A program made the position numbers and the translations under genes. The notes under the pieces were generated by a model. The model did no database searches, was not told the DNA's origin, and saw only the letters and a list, made by a program, of their open reading frames with translations. This document shows, one piece after another, positions 46,101 to 56,323 of a stretch of 64,000 bases of DNA. Every line of letters begins with the position of its first letter. Positions within the stretch are counted from its first letter, which is position 1. The stretch covers positions 57,426,517 to 57,490,516 of the forward strand of contig JASWHV010000003.1 in assembly GCA_030760725.1 (NCBI GenBank), in the 5' to 3' direction. Origin of the DNA: Neostapfia colusana (lineage: Eukaryota > Streptophyta > Magnoliopsida > Poales > Poaceae).

Positions 46101-46784
46101 GGCCCTTATGATCCTTTTGACTACCTTGTGGTCTGTCCACTTCTTTCAACCGTACGCTCGACTCTTGTTTATAAGAGTCTTGAGTCGGTTGTACATCTCT
46201 TGAGGGGTCTCGTCATCTTTCATGGCAAATCGCCCAAGATCCCCCTCAATCATCTCAATCTTTGCTCCTCACACAGAGTGGTTGCCTTCATGTGCGATTT
46301 TGAGTGTATCCCATATTTCTTTGGCTTGTTCCAACCCATCCACCTTGTTGAATTCTTCTTGTATTAACGAAGAGTTGAGTACGACTTCTGATTGAGCATT
46401 GCGATGAATGAGTTGCTCTTGCTCTGGTGTAAGTTCATCATCATCCACGGGGATATCTACACCTGCGTAAACAATGTGCCAAAGTGTGAGGTTGAGAGAA
46501 ATAAGGTGCAGCTTCATATTGTATTTCCACATTGTATAGTTTGTGCCATCAAAGTGTGGTGGTTTGGCTAAAGGAATAGATAAGTAATTTGTGTGCGAAT
46601 TTAAACGCTCGTAGTTAAAAGGATATCGAGTGTAGTCATCTTCGGGCTTCTTGAGTTTCTTTTCTTTCTCAAGCCTCCTCCTTCTTCTAGCTTCATCTTT
46701 TGCCTTTTGAAGAAGATCGGCAAGATGCCTCACTTCTTCATCTTTTTCGTCGGTCTCCAAGTCGAAAGGAGGGAGTCTTGGCAT
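43179..46784 (-). pseudogene. Element B gag, protease and integrase
   Basis: Gag from 46784: MPRLPPFDLETDEKDEEVRH, HFDGTNYTMWKYNMKLHLIS (Copia gag), broken by stops near 46268 and 46150 and a frameshift near 45930. Zinc knuckle CYNCGEYGHYIVNC lies near 45700. Coiled-coil region 44879-45181, then a decayed linker (44450-44880). Protease MLDSGCTNHMTK (44445; Cys in place of the usual Thr/Ser is seen in this lineage), GAG-pre-integrase CSACQAGKQVGVAH, integrase core DNGTEFKNTQVEEYL and YTPEQNGVAERKNRTLIEM. The frame is cut by element C after VVFDETNGSQRKQ. Stops at about 44047 and 43773 also break it. Confidence 0.9.
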
Positions 46785-46795
46785 GTGCTTGATCG

Positions 46796-46874
46796 GGTTG
46801 ACACCCCTGTGAGGTGAGAACTTGAGCCCTTCACCGCTATGGCTGTTGTTCTCACAGGCGCCGGTGGTGTCAAC
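46796..46874. repeat. Imperfect inverted repeat replacing the element B 5' LTR end and primer site
   Basis: GTTGACACCCCTGTGAG.. (46797-46821) faces ..CTCACAGGCGCCGGTGGTGTCAAC (46848-46874, split here). It abuts the truncated LTR at 46875. The LTR's last 18 bp (present at 25633-25650) and any tRNA-primer site are missing here. Confidence 0.65.
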
Positions 46875-48421
46875 GGGTGAATAGGTGGAAAAATCTGAAA
46901 TATGGCTTAATAAAACGATTATTTCACAGAGTTCGGACTAGTCCGGTCACAGAGGATTTTAGCTCAATAAGATAGAGACACAATATTTATCCCGTGGTTC
47001 AGCTCCACAAAGAAGTCTGCATCCATGTTGAGGAGTCCACCAAGGACTAGGTTGCTCTCAACCTTTTCCTCACCAAGCCACCACCAAGGTCGGCTTGTTT
47101 TTCACTATATCACAAATGCTTCACAATATGTCGGGGGGCAACTCACAACTTGAGGCTCCCACGAGAACTCAGCTCAAAGCACTTACAAACAAATTTTCTT
47201 GGATAACACACTTCTCACTCAGTGCTAGAGAATCAACCAAGAGCTCTATAGTGCACACTCCCCTTCTTCTCCTCTTCCCAAAACTCACAAACCCTCAAGA
47301 AACACTCTTAGAGCTCCAAGAATTTGGAGGGGACTACAAAAGCTCTAGGAAGGCTATTTCGTCGTTAGGGTGCTTGTTCTTTTCTTTGAGGCCCGGGCAA
47401 CCTCTTTTTATAGAGGTCCCGAGGACTAGCCGCTGCCAACTGCCAAACCCCAGACTAGTCCGCCCTTTGACACTGAACTAGTCCGGCCTGCGGGGACCAA
47501 TGACATCACTCTTCACCTACTAAACGGTCGGACCTCACCAACCAAACGGTCGTATTTCACCAATTAAACGGTCACATACCATGAATTAGTCCGGTCCACA
47601 ACGGACTAGTGTGATCTTACTTAGAAACTATTGTTCCGGTTGAGAACGGACAAGTCTGGTCCACCGAACTAGTCCGGCCTCTATGGGCGGGCAAGTCTGG
47701 CCATCCAATACATAGTCCCTGCAGCTACTTCCTAGTTTCACACGGACTAGTCCGACACATAGAGGACTAGTCCGATCTCACTCAGAAACTCCTATTCTGG
47801 TTGGAAACGGACTAGTCTGAACCTACGGACTAGTCCGACCTCAAAGAGTGGACTAGTCCGGTCATTCAGCACTTAGCTCCTGCAGAGCTGAGACACTCTT
47901 TCCACGGACTAGTCCGTCCCATGACGGACAAGTCCGAACTCACACAGAAATTCATGTTCCGTTCTATATCGGATTAGTCCGACATATCGGACTAGTCCGG
48001 CCATCCACCCCGGACAAGTCCAAACTCACACCGAACCACTTGTTCCGTTCTACATCGGATCAGTCCGATGTGCCGGACTAGTCCGGCTCCTAGCCCGGAC
48101 AAGTTCGCCCCTATTCCCAAGGCTTATCCCAAATCTTTACTCCACTCAACCTAAACTCGTACTATGAGCTCTTAGATGATTCTCAGCACTTTACTCTATG
48201 ATCACACTCACGCTGAAGGGCTGAACTCAACACAAAAGAAATAAGAAAACCCTAAATTTTATTCTTCTTGTGCATTTGCCTTTTTCTCTTCTTTTACTTT
48301 TTGAGTGTTTCGTCTTCATAATTTCTTAATCACCTGTACTCACACTTGCAAATCTCATTAGTCCCTTAAGTATTGTCTTAATAATCAAAACCCACGGGGA
48401 ACTAGCCTAGATGCACTTTCA
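46875..48421 (-). repeat. Element B LTR, right (5' LTR), lacking its inner 18 bp
   Basis: 1547 bp; starts at GGGTGAATAGG, equivalent to position 25651 of the left LTR. Same palindrome array, with one 24-bp palindrome unit fewer near 46935 and a 22-bp stretch near 48380 absent from the left copy. TATA (minus CTATAAAAAG) near 47404-47413. Confidence 0.9.
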
Positions 48422-48426
48422 CTCGG
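48422..48426. repeat. TSD of element B, right
   Basis: CTCGG. Confidence 0.88.
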
Positions 48427-49400
48427 GTTCTAAGGCTCGCGTCCAGCAGTAAGCTCTTTGCTTGGTGCTTGGGGTCGCTCAGGTTCTGGCCGTTCAGTGA
48501 CTGGGACCATGCTGGCAACTTCTTCCTTTGCGGATGTATAGAGCAGCAGATGCTCTCTCGACTCTCGGGTGACCATGATCGGTATTGAGGTGAGGTACTG
48601 CTTTAGCTCTTGGAACGCCTTGTCAGCTTCTTCAGTCCAAACAAAAGGCCCAGACTTCCGAAGAAGCTTAGAGAACGGAAGAGTGCGCTCTGCTAGTCGG
48701 GAGATGAACCGACTGAGTGCGGCTAGGCATCCGGTGAGCTTCTGGACGTCCTTGACTCGAGTGGGGGGTCGCATCATCTCTATAGCCTTGACCATGTTGG
48801 GGTTAGCTTCGATTCCTCGGTGCGAGACCAGGAAACTCCGAATATGCACTTATTCGGGTTTAACTTCGTCCGAGTGGTGCGTAACTTATCGAAGACTAAG
48901 GCTAAGTTGTCCAACAGAGATGTACGCTACTTGACCTTCACCACGATGTTGTCAACGTACACCTCCACTACTTCCCTTATTAGATCCCCGAATGTTTTAT
49001 GCATGGCACGCACAAAGGTAGGCAAGGCGTTTTTAAGGACGTATGGCATAGAGACAAAACAATAAAGGCCATCTACTAATATAAAAGCAGTGTGCACTTC
49101 ATCTTCCTTACACATAGGTATTTGGTGAAAACTAGAATAAGCATCCAGGAAGCACATCAGATCACAGCCAGAAGTAGAATCTACAATTTGATCTATTCCT
49201 GAGAGGGGGAAAGGGTCTTTAGTACATGCCTTGTTTAGACTCGTGTAGTCGATGCACATTCGTAGCTTCCCGCCAGCCTTGGGTGCCACGACGGGGTTGG
49301 CCAACCATCTTGGGTGGTGAACTTTTCGGATGAAGCCGACGTCGAGCAACTTCTTGATATCTTAACGAATGAAGTTCTGCCGCTTGACGGATTGCTTTCG
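48427..49400 (-). pseudogene. Element A pol, reverse transcriptase part
   Basis: MLDVGFIRKVHHPRWLANPV, LRMCIDYTSLNKACTKDPFP, FLDAYSSFHQIPM, and a catalytic box YVDNIVVKVK in place of YVDDIVVK: the second catalytic Asp is Asn. A stop at 48926 follows, then GIEANPNMVKAIEMMRPPT and FVWTEEADKAFQELKQYL (RT connection). Interrupted by element B. Confidence 0.87.
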
Positions 49401-49781
49401 AGGCTTCTGCATCACCAGTTTAGCGTCGGGGTGGATCTTCAGATGGTGCTCGATCACCTCCCTAGGGATCCCAGGCATTTGCGATGGTTGCCAAGCAAAC
49501 ACATCGACGTTATCCTGGAGGAAGGTGATGAGCGTGAGTTCCTATTTGCTACCCAAGTTTCCCGCAATGTGGGTGGTCTGGGACACGCCCTCGCGTATCT
49601 GGATAGCCCTGACCAAGACTTCCTCCGCATCCGAAGGCTGTATGCGGGGCACGGAGGATGAGCCACGCTGTCGTGTGCAAGGTGGCTCCTTGCTTGCCCC
49701 AACACCCTCAGGGGCTTCCTCCTTTGAAGCTGCTAGGGCCTGGAGCTTCTCCAGCGCTGTAACTCCGATGGTCCGATCTGC
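49401..49781 (-). pseudogene. Element A protease-RT linker, decayed
   Basis: Minus frames read DNVDVFAWQPSQMPGIPREV (near 49450-49520), the usual segment before Tat-type RT, with stops and shifts around it. Confidence 0.6.
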
Positions 49782-50429
49782 TCAGACTTTGAGGACACCA
49801 CTTGGGGTCGACATCTTTAGCGCTAGGTAGCCATGATGGGCTACGGCCATGAACTGGTACAACACTGGTCTGCCGAGGATGGCGTTGAAGGGGAGGTTGA
49901 CCTCCGCCATGTCGAAGACAACGCACTCAGTGCGGTAGTTCTCGGGCATCCCGAATGTCACCGAGAGGGTGATGCTACCACGTGGGAGAATGGACCCCGG
50001 GCCTACTCCAGAGAACGGGCGCGACGGGGCCAGCTTTTCCATGGGGATCTGTAGCTTTTGGAAGGCTGCAAGGCTAATGAGGTTGATGCCCGCTCCTCCG
50101 TCAACCAGCACGTGGTAGAGCTTCACGTTAGCTATGGTCGGGGAGACGATGAACGATAGCTGCCTGGCCCCCGCCATGTTCTTCGGGCAGTCGGAGGCGG
50201 TGAAGCTAATCTTCGTCTCCATCCACTTGCGATAGAGAGCCGGCTTGGGTATAAGTGACACTGCCATGACCTCTCGCCAGAGGGTCTTGACGTCTTGCCG
50301 GGATGCGATGTCCCACGACCCCCTGTACATCACATGAAGCGCCTTTCGACGCTCATCCGGGGTGTGGTCAGGCCAGAGTCTTGTCCCTGGCCATAGACTA
50401 CCTTTGACGCTCGTTCGGTGTCTTGGCAC
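49782..50429 (-). pseudogene. Element A protease
   Basis: YHVLVDGGAGINLISLAAF carries the DGGAG form of the aspartic protease motif common in Tat-lineage elements; downstream TECVVFDMAEVNLPFNAILG and PVLYQFMAVAHHGYLALKM are typical. The frame is open, but it is not joined to an intact gag or RT. Confidence 0.82.
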
Positions 50430-50996
50430 TCCGTCTCCTGACCATTGCTGACCTCTGGGTCATCTCTCTGCTTGCCCTCCCACTAGCGAAAGGGCGCACC
50501 ATCTTGGCGCCGCTGCCGAAGTTCTCGGAAGTGCTCAGCTAGCTTCTGTATCTCCCAACATTCCCTGGCACTGTGCTGTTTGGAGTTGTGGACTGGGCAC
50601 TGTCGGTCGCTGCTATTTCTGTCGAGTTGCTATCGCGGGCGCTTGGTGGTGCACGGCCCCTGGCCCCCCCGCCGATGCTAATGATTTGAGCGTGGCAATG
50701 ACCAGGTGGTCGACATCATTGCGCCACTGCTCAGCAGCGAATTGGGAAGCTCCCGCGCGCGGGGGGTTGTGAAGGAGTGCACGGGCTGCTAGCAGCGCAC
50801 TCTCTGCGCTGGCCTCGGCCGGCGCCTGCGACACCGTGGCAACCGAAGGCCGCCAGGAGGGAACTGGCACCATCGTCGATGGGACTAGCATCAACGCAGA
50901 TGGTCCCGTTTTGGGGCCAGAGGTTGTTTCCTGCTTCCCCCATCGCTGGCGACGTGAGGAGTGGGAAGGCCCTCCGTCAGATTGGATGCTCGCCAT
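50430..50996 (-). pseudogene. Element A gag remnant (capsid region missing)
   Basis: Starts at ATG 50994-50996: MASIQSDGGPSHSSRRQRWG, low complexity, then stops near 50613 and 50530. No recognisable capsid fold and no clear zinc knuckle before the protease, so most of gag appears deleted. Confidence 0.6.
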
Positions 50997-51049
50997 TGTG
51001 GGTCACGGGCAGCTTCAAGGACCAAAAGTCCCCTTCCTGGCGTGCCAAA

Positions 51050-52226
51050 TGTCGAAGTGTATGCTACGACTCTTCCCCTGGTCTGCTCGGAAGCAGCCTG
51101 CGGAGGTTCTTTTTTTGGTGGGGCTAGAGGATCTCGAAGGTCGATGCACAACGGTGAGAAGGACACGAGGATTTACGTGGTTCGGGCCGCCGGGGCTTAA
51201 TAGCCTACGTCAACGGGTGTGTTTGCCATATTGCTCGCGGGTATGAGTGAGTGATTTGGATGGGTCACGAACCCTTTGCCCGAGGCAGTTACAATGTGGC
51301 CCGGGGCCCGACAAGTGGCCCCACGGCTATCTGCACCTATACATGATCTAGGCATTTACAGCTACACGTATCGTCGCTGTCGATGGAGTTACGGTGCGCC
51401 GCCTGTCCCACCGGGCACCTCTGTCTTGGTAGCAGGTGATGATGAAGTACCTGTCTTCTTGCCGCATCTCCTTGCTCTACAGAGCGGCTCAGCGCCGCTG
51501 GGAGGCACTGTTGCGCCATCGAGCCTCGCCGCCCTGTCTTTCACCGTAATGGCGAACAAACAGAGGGCGGAGGCGTGTGCCGTGCACCATGCTTCTAGGG
51601 AAGGTGCGAGCCTTGAATGCTCGGCCTGACAGCGTACCTTCTTCTTTACTCCTTGGCCATCTGTTTGTTGCTCGTCGGAGCGATGTCCAGGCGGGTGGCC
51701 CCCGAGACACGCGTCTCCACCGGAGTGGTCCTGCGGAATTAGCGGGTGGTCCGGAGTTGTTGGGCACGTGGCAGCACCGGAGCCCTCCATGCTGGAGGTC
51801 GGATCCGGAGCTGCAGGACACGTGGCACATCCAGGGCCTTCTCCGGGGGGGAGGTACACCCGGATTTATTGCCCACGTGACAGCACCGGAGCGCTCCCAT
51901 GCTAGAGTAGGATCCGAAACTGCACGACACGTGGCACCTCCGATGCTCGCTCTCATAGGGTGTGTGGCTCGGAGGTTTCGGGCACGTGGCAGCGTTGGAG
52001 CCCTCCTTGGTGGAAGATGGGGTCCGGCACCACTGGACACGTGACGCCTCACGAGCCACCCTCGTTCGGTCTTCGGGCTCAGGGCCTAAAGACATGTGGC
52101 AACCGCGGGACACCCCACGGGGCCCAGAGCGTGTGGCTCACACTGGAGCCCGCCTAAGCCGGGAAGGCGAGGCCCATGTGTTTTTTATCCGCTACGCGGG
52201 GGTAACTGGTTCGTAGGGTACTGACA
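51050..52226 (-). repeat. Element A LTR, right (5' LTR)
   Basis: 1177 bp partner of 20988-22198; same G-box units (about 51765, 51818, 51875, 51926, 51984, 52034, 52092). The TATA seen in the left copy is decayed to TTTTTTATCCGC here. Confidence 0.9.
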
Positions 52227-52231
52227 GCTGG
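52227..52231. repeat. TSD of element A, right
   Basis: GCTGG. Confidence 0.85.
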
Positions 52232-52577
52232 CCATCGTGCCAGGTTAGTATTTTTCTGCTTTTTTAATTCATTCCTTATTTAGGATGGTCTGGAGGTGGC
52301 CGTTGTGAACAAGTCTGTGTTATTTACGACGGGCAGCTTGAGGCTGTCGTAAATAAGACTGTGTTATTTCCGATGGCATGTTTCTGGCCTGTTTAGGTCA
52401 TCGTAAATAAGTTATTTACAATGGGGACCTTTGTAAATAAGTTTATTTACAACTAATCACTTGTGACGGCCGGATGCCATTGTAAATAAGTAATAGCTGT
52501 CGTTAAGTTAATTACGATGGTTATTGGCTTAATTACAACGGTTTATATGATCGTAAATGTGGAAGTTTGTTGTAGTG
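52232..52577 (+). repeat. CACTA right subterminal array and terminal inverted repeat
   Basis: Roughly ten TTTACGA/TCGTAAATA cores in both orientations between 52318 and 52556, ending TTTGTTGTAGTG at 52577. Confidence 0.88.
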
Positions 52578-53334
52578 CGCATATGATTTGTCTTAATGCT
52601 ATAGTACTCTCCACATTTATATATACTCTCATACTCCATATGCTTTTCAGCTTAGTACTACTACGCACGCTCCAAGTTCAGAAGCCTGTCTGTTCAATTT
52701 TTTCGTACTCCCTATTGGTTTGTCATAGCTAACCTTGCTGTCTCGCAGGTCTGAACAATGCACTGACTACAAAGTTTGTCCATATCCCCAAAGGTCATTG
52801 ACCGCAGGTCGCAGTTTTAGTTTGCGTGTTGCAGAATAAGATATAAAATACAAATGCTAGATGACGGTCGTGAACACGGCAAGACAGTCTCATCAGCATT
52901 TCAATAGCTGAATGTGAAAGTTCAATGCGGCGGTACCCAACGAATCGAAGGCCGTCTCCTCCAGCAACGACCGTGTATCTCTATTACGCATTTGTAGGAA
53001 GATCACGTACGCTTAAAATTACAGTGCGCGGATCGATGGCAGAGTTACTGTCCGGGTGTGTGTATAGGCCAGCTTCTGATAGACGGTGGTCAATCAACAC
53101 AATACAATCAAGGAAATTTCTGCAAAGTTTCTGACCCTAGGGGTGACTGTGTGAAATTCCATCAGAGCATACGTATGCCGCTATGCCTGCAGTAACCTCT
53201 AGCACGCTCCTTCATGGGATCGGGGTTGCAGTGGTGAGGTTGACTGGAAGAGTAGGAAGCATATGCGTACGTAGAGCTATCTAGTGTTTCTCGACATGAG
53301 CGGGGAAACAGAGGTGTCACCATGCGCCCTCACG
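52578..53334. other. Intergenic, right flank of the CACTA element
   Basis: No gene or repeat supported; short frames only. Confidence 0.45.
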
Positions 53335-53900
53335 GCAGTTAAGACTGCTCGCAGCAGTCTACTGGAACCCGTGGGCACGTCCAATCCCCACGCACCGGCA
53401 TACTGGGAGATGCACTAGATATCCCTGCATGCTACATGCCTGCAACTCCAGCGCTAAGTGGGGAAGAAAATAAAAAATAGAAAAGGAAATCAGAGGCTGT
53501 AAGAAGGAAAATATTAGGGGAAAATGGAAAGAAAATAGAAGGAAAAAATAGAGAGAAAAGAAAATAGAAGGAAAGAAGAGAGGAAAAAAAGAAAGAAAAA
53601 GAGTGGAAGAAGATAAGAAAGGAGAAGCTTTGGGAGAGAAAAAGAAAAATTAGAAATAAAGAGAGGGAAAAAGAAAGAAAGGAAATAAAGAGAGGAAAAA
53701 AAGAGAGAAAAAAGAAAGGAAAAGGAAGAGGATGGAAATAATATTAAAGAATATATGGTAGTTGATATAGAGTATGTTTAGTGAGTACATGAGTGCGGGA
53801 GCACGTGCTGGAAAATGGGAAATCTTTTAGAGTGTGCTGAAAAGGTTTAAAAATATTCGTTTAGAGTAGATTTTTAGAGCACATGAGTGTGGATAGCCTA
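53335..53900. repeat. GA-rich dispersed repeat, copy 2
   Basis: Dyad GACTGCTCGCAGCAGTC at the start, a purine tract of G and A at 53460-53740, then TAGTTGATATAGAG and AAATCTTTTAGAG, the same landmarks in the same order as 8812-9350. Confidence 0.55.
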
Positions 53901-54221
53901 ACACGGCCTGCGATGGCCACGCATGCAGGAGAAGCAGGGAGCAATGAATGTGTCGCCCTAATTCAATTGAGTTATGCCCTAGCCTCGATTCTCCTTCCCG
54001 TTCTTGAAGAGTGCTTGTTGTTGCGGTCGTGGGGCCTCAGTCGCTCGCAGGTTAGTGCAGAGAGAGCAAGTAAGACGGTAGTGTTATATGAAAGATTTTC
54101 GAAGCCCTTGGCTCACTAGCGGTGAAGGGACGAGATGCAAAATTAGATATATGGGCAAGAAAGCCATATAAAATAGAGCAAACTCAAGAAGCGTCGTGTT
54201 ATACCACCAATTAGAAAGTAC
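53901..54221. other. Unassigned
   Basis: A 78-residue plus frame (53883-54119) shows no recognised motif. Nothing else seen. Confidence 0.35.
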
Positions 54222-54432
54222 TACTCCCTCCGTCATAATATATAAGTGATTGTAAAGTTTAAATGTTGTATCAAAACATAAGAAATTCTAGAGGTAGGAT
54301 CGAATTTTTATAATTAACTTGGTAGGTGAAGCGTTGATGGATACAAACAAAATAAGGGATGATATAGTAGTATTTATTCATTTTTATTTTGAGATGCTAT
54401 GATTCCTTATATATTGAGACAAGGGAACTACT
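54222..54432. mobile_element. Stowaway-like MITE (Tc1/mariner type), decayed
   Basis: Left end TA-CTCCCTCCGTCATAATAT is the Stowaway terminal consensus. The right end, read on minus, TAGTTCCCTTGTCTCAATAT is a diverged partner. About 210 bp, no coding capacity. Confidence 0.65.
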
Positions 54433-55067
54433 ATTTTAATTCCCTTTCCTCAAAATTCACATGCATAATGTCTATTTCGAGCCCCAATAACACATCAAGT
54501 TATCTATTCTCTCTCAAACGAAATGTGCCTTTTTGTTTACCTCCCTTCTAATTACATCAATTGAACTCCTATGACATTTTCATACATATATTTTCATCAA
54601 TGGATCTCTCTCTTTTCAATTCACTACAGTATTGAAGTCCCTTATCTATTAGTACAGTGAATCAATTTAAACAATTATTATCATGCAAATTATATAGTCC
54701 CTTTTCCTCTCAAATTAATTGTCGTTCTAGCCTTCTATAGACTTTTCAAATTAACTGTTATTCTCACTTTCCAATGTGTCTTTCTCTTTCTCTAATACAT
54801 CTCGATCTCTCTCCTTGGTTCATGTACATCAAATCTTTTTCACCTCTCTTTAATTCACTTGCTCAGAGAGAATGAAAAATAAAATGGGATGGTGTGAGTA
54901 TACACCAGTGACAATTCATGCCCGTGCCCCTCGCATGCTAGTGCATACAACCCCAAGTGCCGGGAAGGGAGAGTTGTAATTAGGACATGGACTAGCACAA
55001 CTACATCTTGCGACTCAAAACGGGCCGATGCAACCGTGGCCTCGGAATGCACTTGGATGACTATAGT
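54433..55067. other. AT-rich intergenic
   Basis: Contains TCAAATTAATTGTCGTTCTA / TCAAATTAACTGTTATTCTC near-repeats (54714-54760), which look like another degraded repeat. No gene. Confidence 0.4.
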
Positions 55068-55077
55068 TCATGATGTC
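55068..55077. repeat. Target-site duplication of the MULE, left
   Basis: TCATGATGTC; the same 10 bp recur at 60655-60664. MULEs duplicate 9 bp, so one of the ten bases is chance or belongs to the TIR. Confidence 0.78.
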
Positions 55078-55275
55078 GAATTTTTTTATTTTTGACACTG
55101 TTCATAAAGAATTTAATATTAATAATATCCAAAAAAATTTGCAAAACTAGCCACCCTATCGTCCACGGCGTGAACGATTTGTCCACGTGGACACTATGTC
55201 GTCCACGCTGTGGACGATTGGGCCACGTGGACCATCCTGTCGTCCACGCCGTGGATGACAGGCCACGAAGGCTTG
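55078..55275 (+). repeat. MULE terminal inverted repeat, left
   Basis: AT-rich first 70 bp, then three or four copies of the palindromic unit GTCGTCCACGC(C/T)GTGGACGA, separated by CCACGTGGAC. Confidence 0.85.
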
Positions 55276-55586
55276 ATTGCTCTCTGCAGCAAATATTATA
55301 AGATTAGGTTTTTAGCATCCATTTAAAAATGCTTAGAGACATTTTTACAAATTGTTTTTATAAAATTTAATGTAGTATATTGTGTTATGATTTTATGTAA
55401 ATTATTTAATTTGACTGTTGTTTAATAGATTCTATGTTACGTAATTTTGAATTATGTAACACGATTACAAATTTGATTATTTCTTGTTATGGAAGTAAAT
55501 GTAATTAAATTTAGTAAAATAACAGGAGCACTTGATTTAAAATATTTGGATACATTATGAAGTTTATTAAATAGCAAATATAAATT

Positions 55587-56247
55587 CTACTGAGTGCAAC
55601 GGGGATATTTTCCCTTGCGCAATGCACCCGGACCGGCATCCCTTGCGTGACGTGCTCTCTCGAGTAAGCGCTCTCGTTCATTCTCTCTCGCCTGGCGAGC
55701 AATGCGTTCTTCCTCCTGAGCCTGGCGACGATACTTTTCGTCGATTCTTTGAAGTTCTTCCTGACGTTTGCACCGACGCTCCGCCTGTTCAGCCGCCTCC
55801 TTCCTCTCCTGCTCAACCCACTTTTCTATCTCCATCTCGTAGTGGAACTTGTCCCAGACAGCTCTATGCATCGCGTGTACGTACTCGACGTCTTCCGCTA
55901 TTTGTTCGTTGTCGATGTACCATGTAAACTCACAAAGGGGCGGTGGAGACTGCATCATAAGTTATGTGTTGTTATGAAGATTAGAGCTAAAATGTGAATA
56001 CAATATTCATAGATCTCTGAAGTAAACAGGTTACCTGACGTCTACCATTCGAGAAAAATGGTGTGGTCCTATGCGGGGGGTCATATTCATAGTTGTTGCA
56101 CATCCATAGTCTCAAACCGTAAGTGACTCCCAACCTTAAATCTTTCACAAATCGACAATCAGTGCCACATAGAAATATTGGCGGTTGTAATCTCTCTGGA
56201 ACGCGAACTCTCTCTTTATGATTTGGTGGTGAGTACGGTGGGTCCAT
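55587..56247 (-). CDS. MULE accessory gene: coiled-coil protein, two exons
   Basis: Exon 1 56035-56247 (ATG 56245-56247), intron 55950-56034 (85 bp; donor GTAACC, acceptor TTATGATGCAG), exon 2 55587-55949; 191 residues, phase-0 splice, no stops. The N-terminal part (PPIFLCGTDCRFVKDLRLGV, GLRLWMCNNYEYDPPH) has a C..C..C spacing like a small zinc-binding or GRF-related motif. The C-terminal two thirds is a long charged helix (EKWVEQERKEAAEQAERRCK, YRRQAQEEERIARQARENER), strongly coiled-coil-like. It shares the MULE with a MuDR-type transposase, which recalls mudrB, but I see no sequence likeness to MURB. A TATA box lies 54 bp upstream of the ATG, directly after the minisatellite. It could also be a captured host gene. 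Function unknown. Confidence 0.72.
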
Positions 56248-56300
56248 GTCCGTGAGAGTTGGGTCTGTGAAGTATGGTTGTGGCGAATGTCCTGAGTGCT

Positions 56301-56309
56301 CTTAAATAG
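56301..56309 (-). promoter_or_regulatory. TATA box of the MULE accessory gene
   Basis: Minus CTATTTAAG, 54-62 bp upstream of the ATG. Confidence 0.6.
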
Positions 56310-56323
56310 ACAATCGAAGATAG

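Larger units (their letters stand above)
25633..48421 (-). mobile_element. Element B: SIRE-like Ty1/Copia LTR retrotransposon (minus), split by element C
   Basis: LTRs at 25633-27197 and 46875-48421 and a CTCGG duplication bound it. On minus: gag with zinc knuckle, protease, integrase, [element C], RT-RNase H, then a further ORF between pol and the 3' LTR, the position of the env-like ORF in SIRE/Maximus elements. Polypurine tract (minus AAAAAGGGGGAGA) lies at 27198-27212. Without element C it is about 11.8 kb. Both LTRs and the pol-ORF3 spacer are packed with the palindrome CGGACTAGTCCG and variants. Confidence 0.9.
20988..52226 (-). mobile_element. Element A: Tat-like Ty3/Gypsy LTR retrotransposon (minus), split by element B
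   Basis: LTRs at 20988-22198 and 51050-52226 share TGT(T/C)GAAGTGTA at the left and GGTAC(C/T)GACA at the right; they are flanked by GCTGG duplications. On minus, the order is gag remnant, protease, RT, RNase H, a second RNase H-like region, then an antisense ORF region before the 3' LTR. A second RNase H and an antisense ORF in the 3' part are traits of the Tat lineage. The primer-site region beside the 5' LTR reads TTTGGCACGCCAGGAAGG on minus. LTRs differ at roughly 10% of sites in the first 220 bp by eye, so it is fairly old. Confidence 0.88.
16982..52577 (+). mobile_element. CACTA (En/Spm-type) DNA transposon carrying nested retrotransposons
   Basis: Left end CACTACAAGAAAC (16982-16994); right end, read inward on minus, CACTACAACAAAC: 12 of 13 match. 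Both ends have dense subterminal copies of TATTTACGACGG/TCGTAAATA in both orientations (16990-17175 and 52300-52570), the usual transposase-binding arrays. Internal DNA on the left has introns and a TNPA-like gene. Without the retrotransposons inserted at 20983 the element would be about 4.35 kb. No TNP2 (DDE) transposase is visible, so it is probably non-autonomous. Confidence 0.88.
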
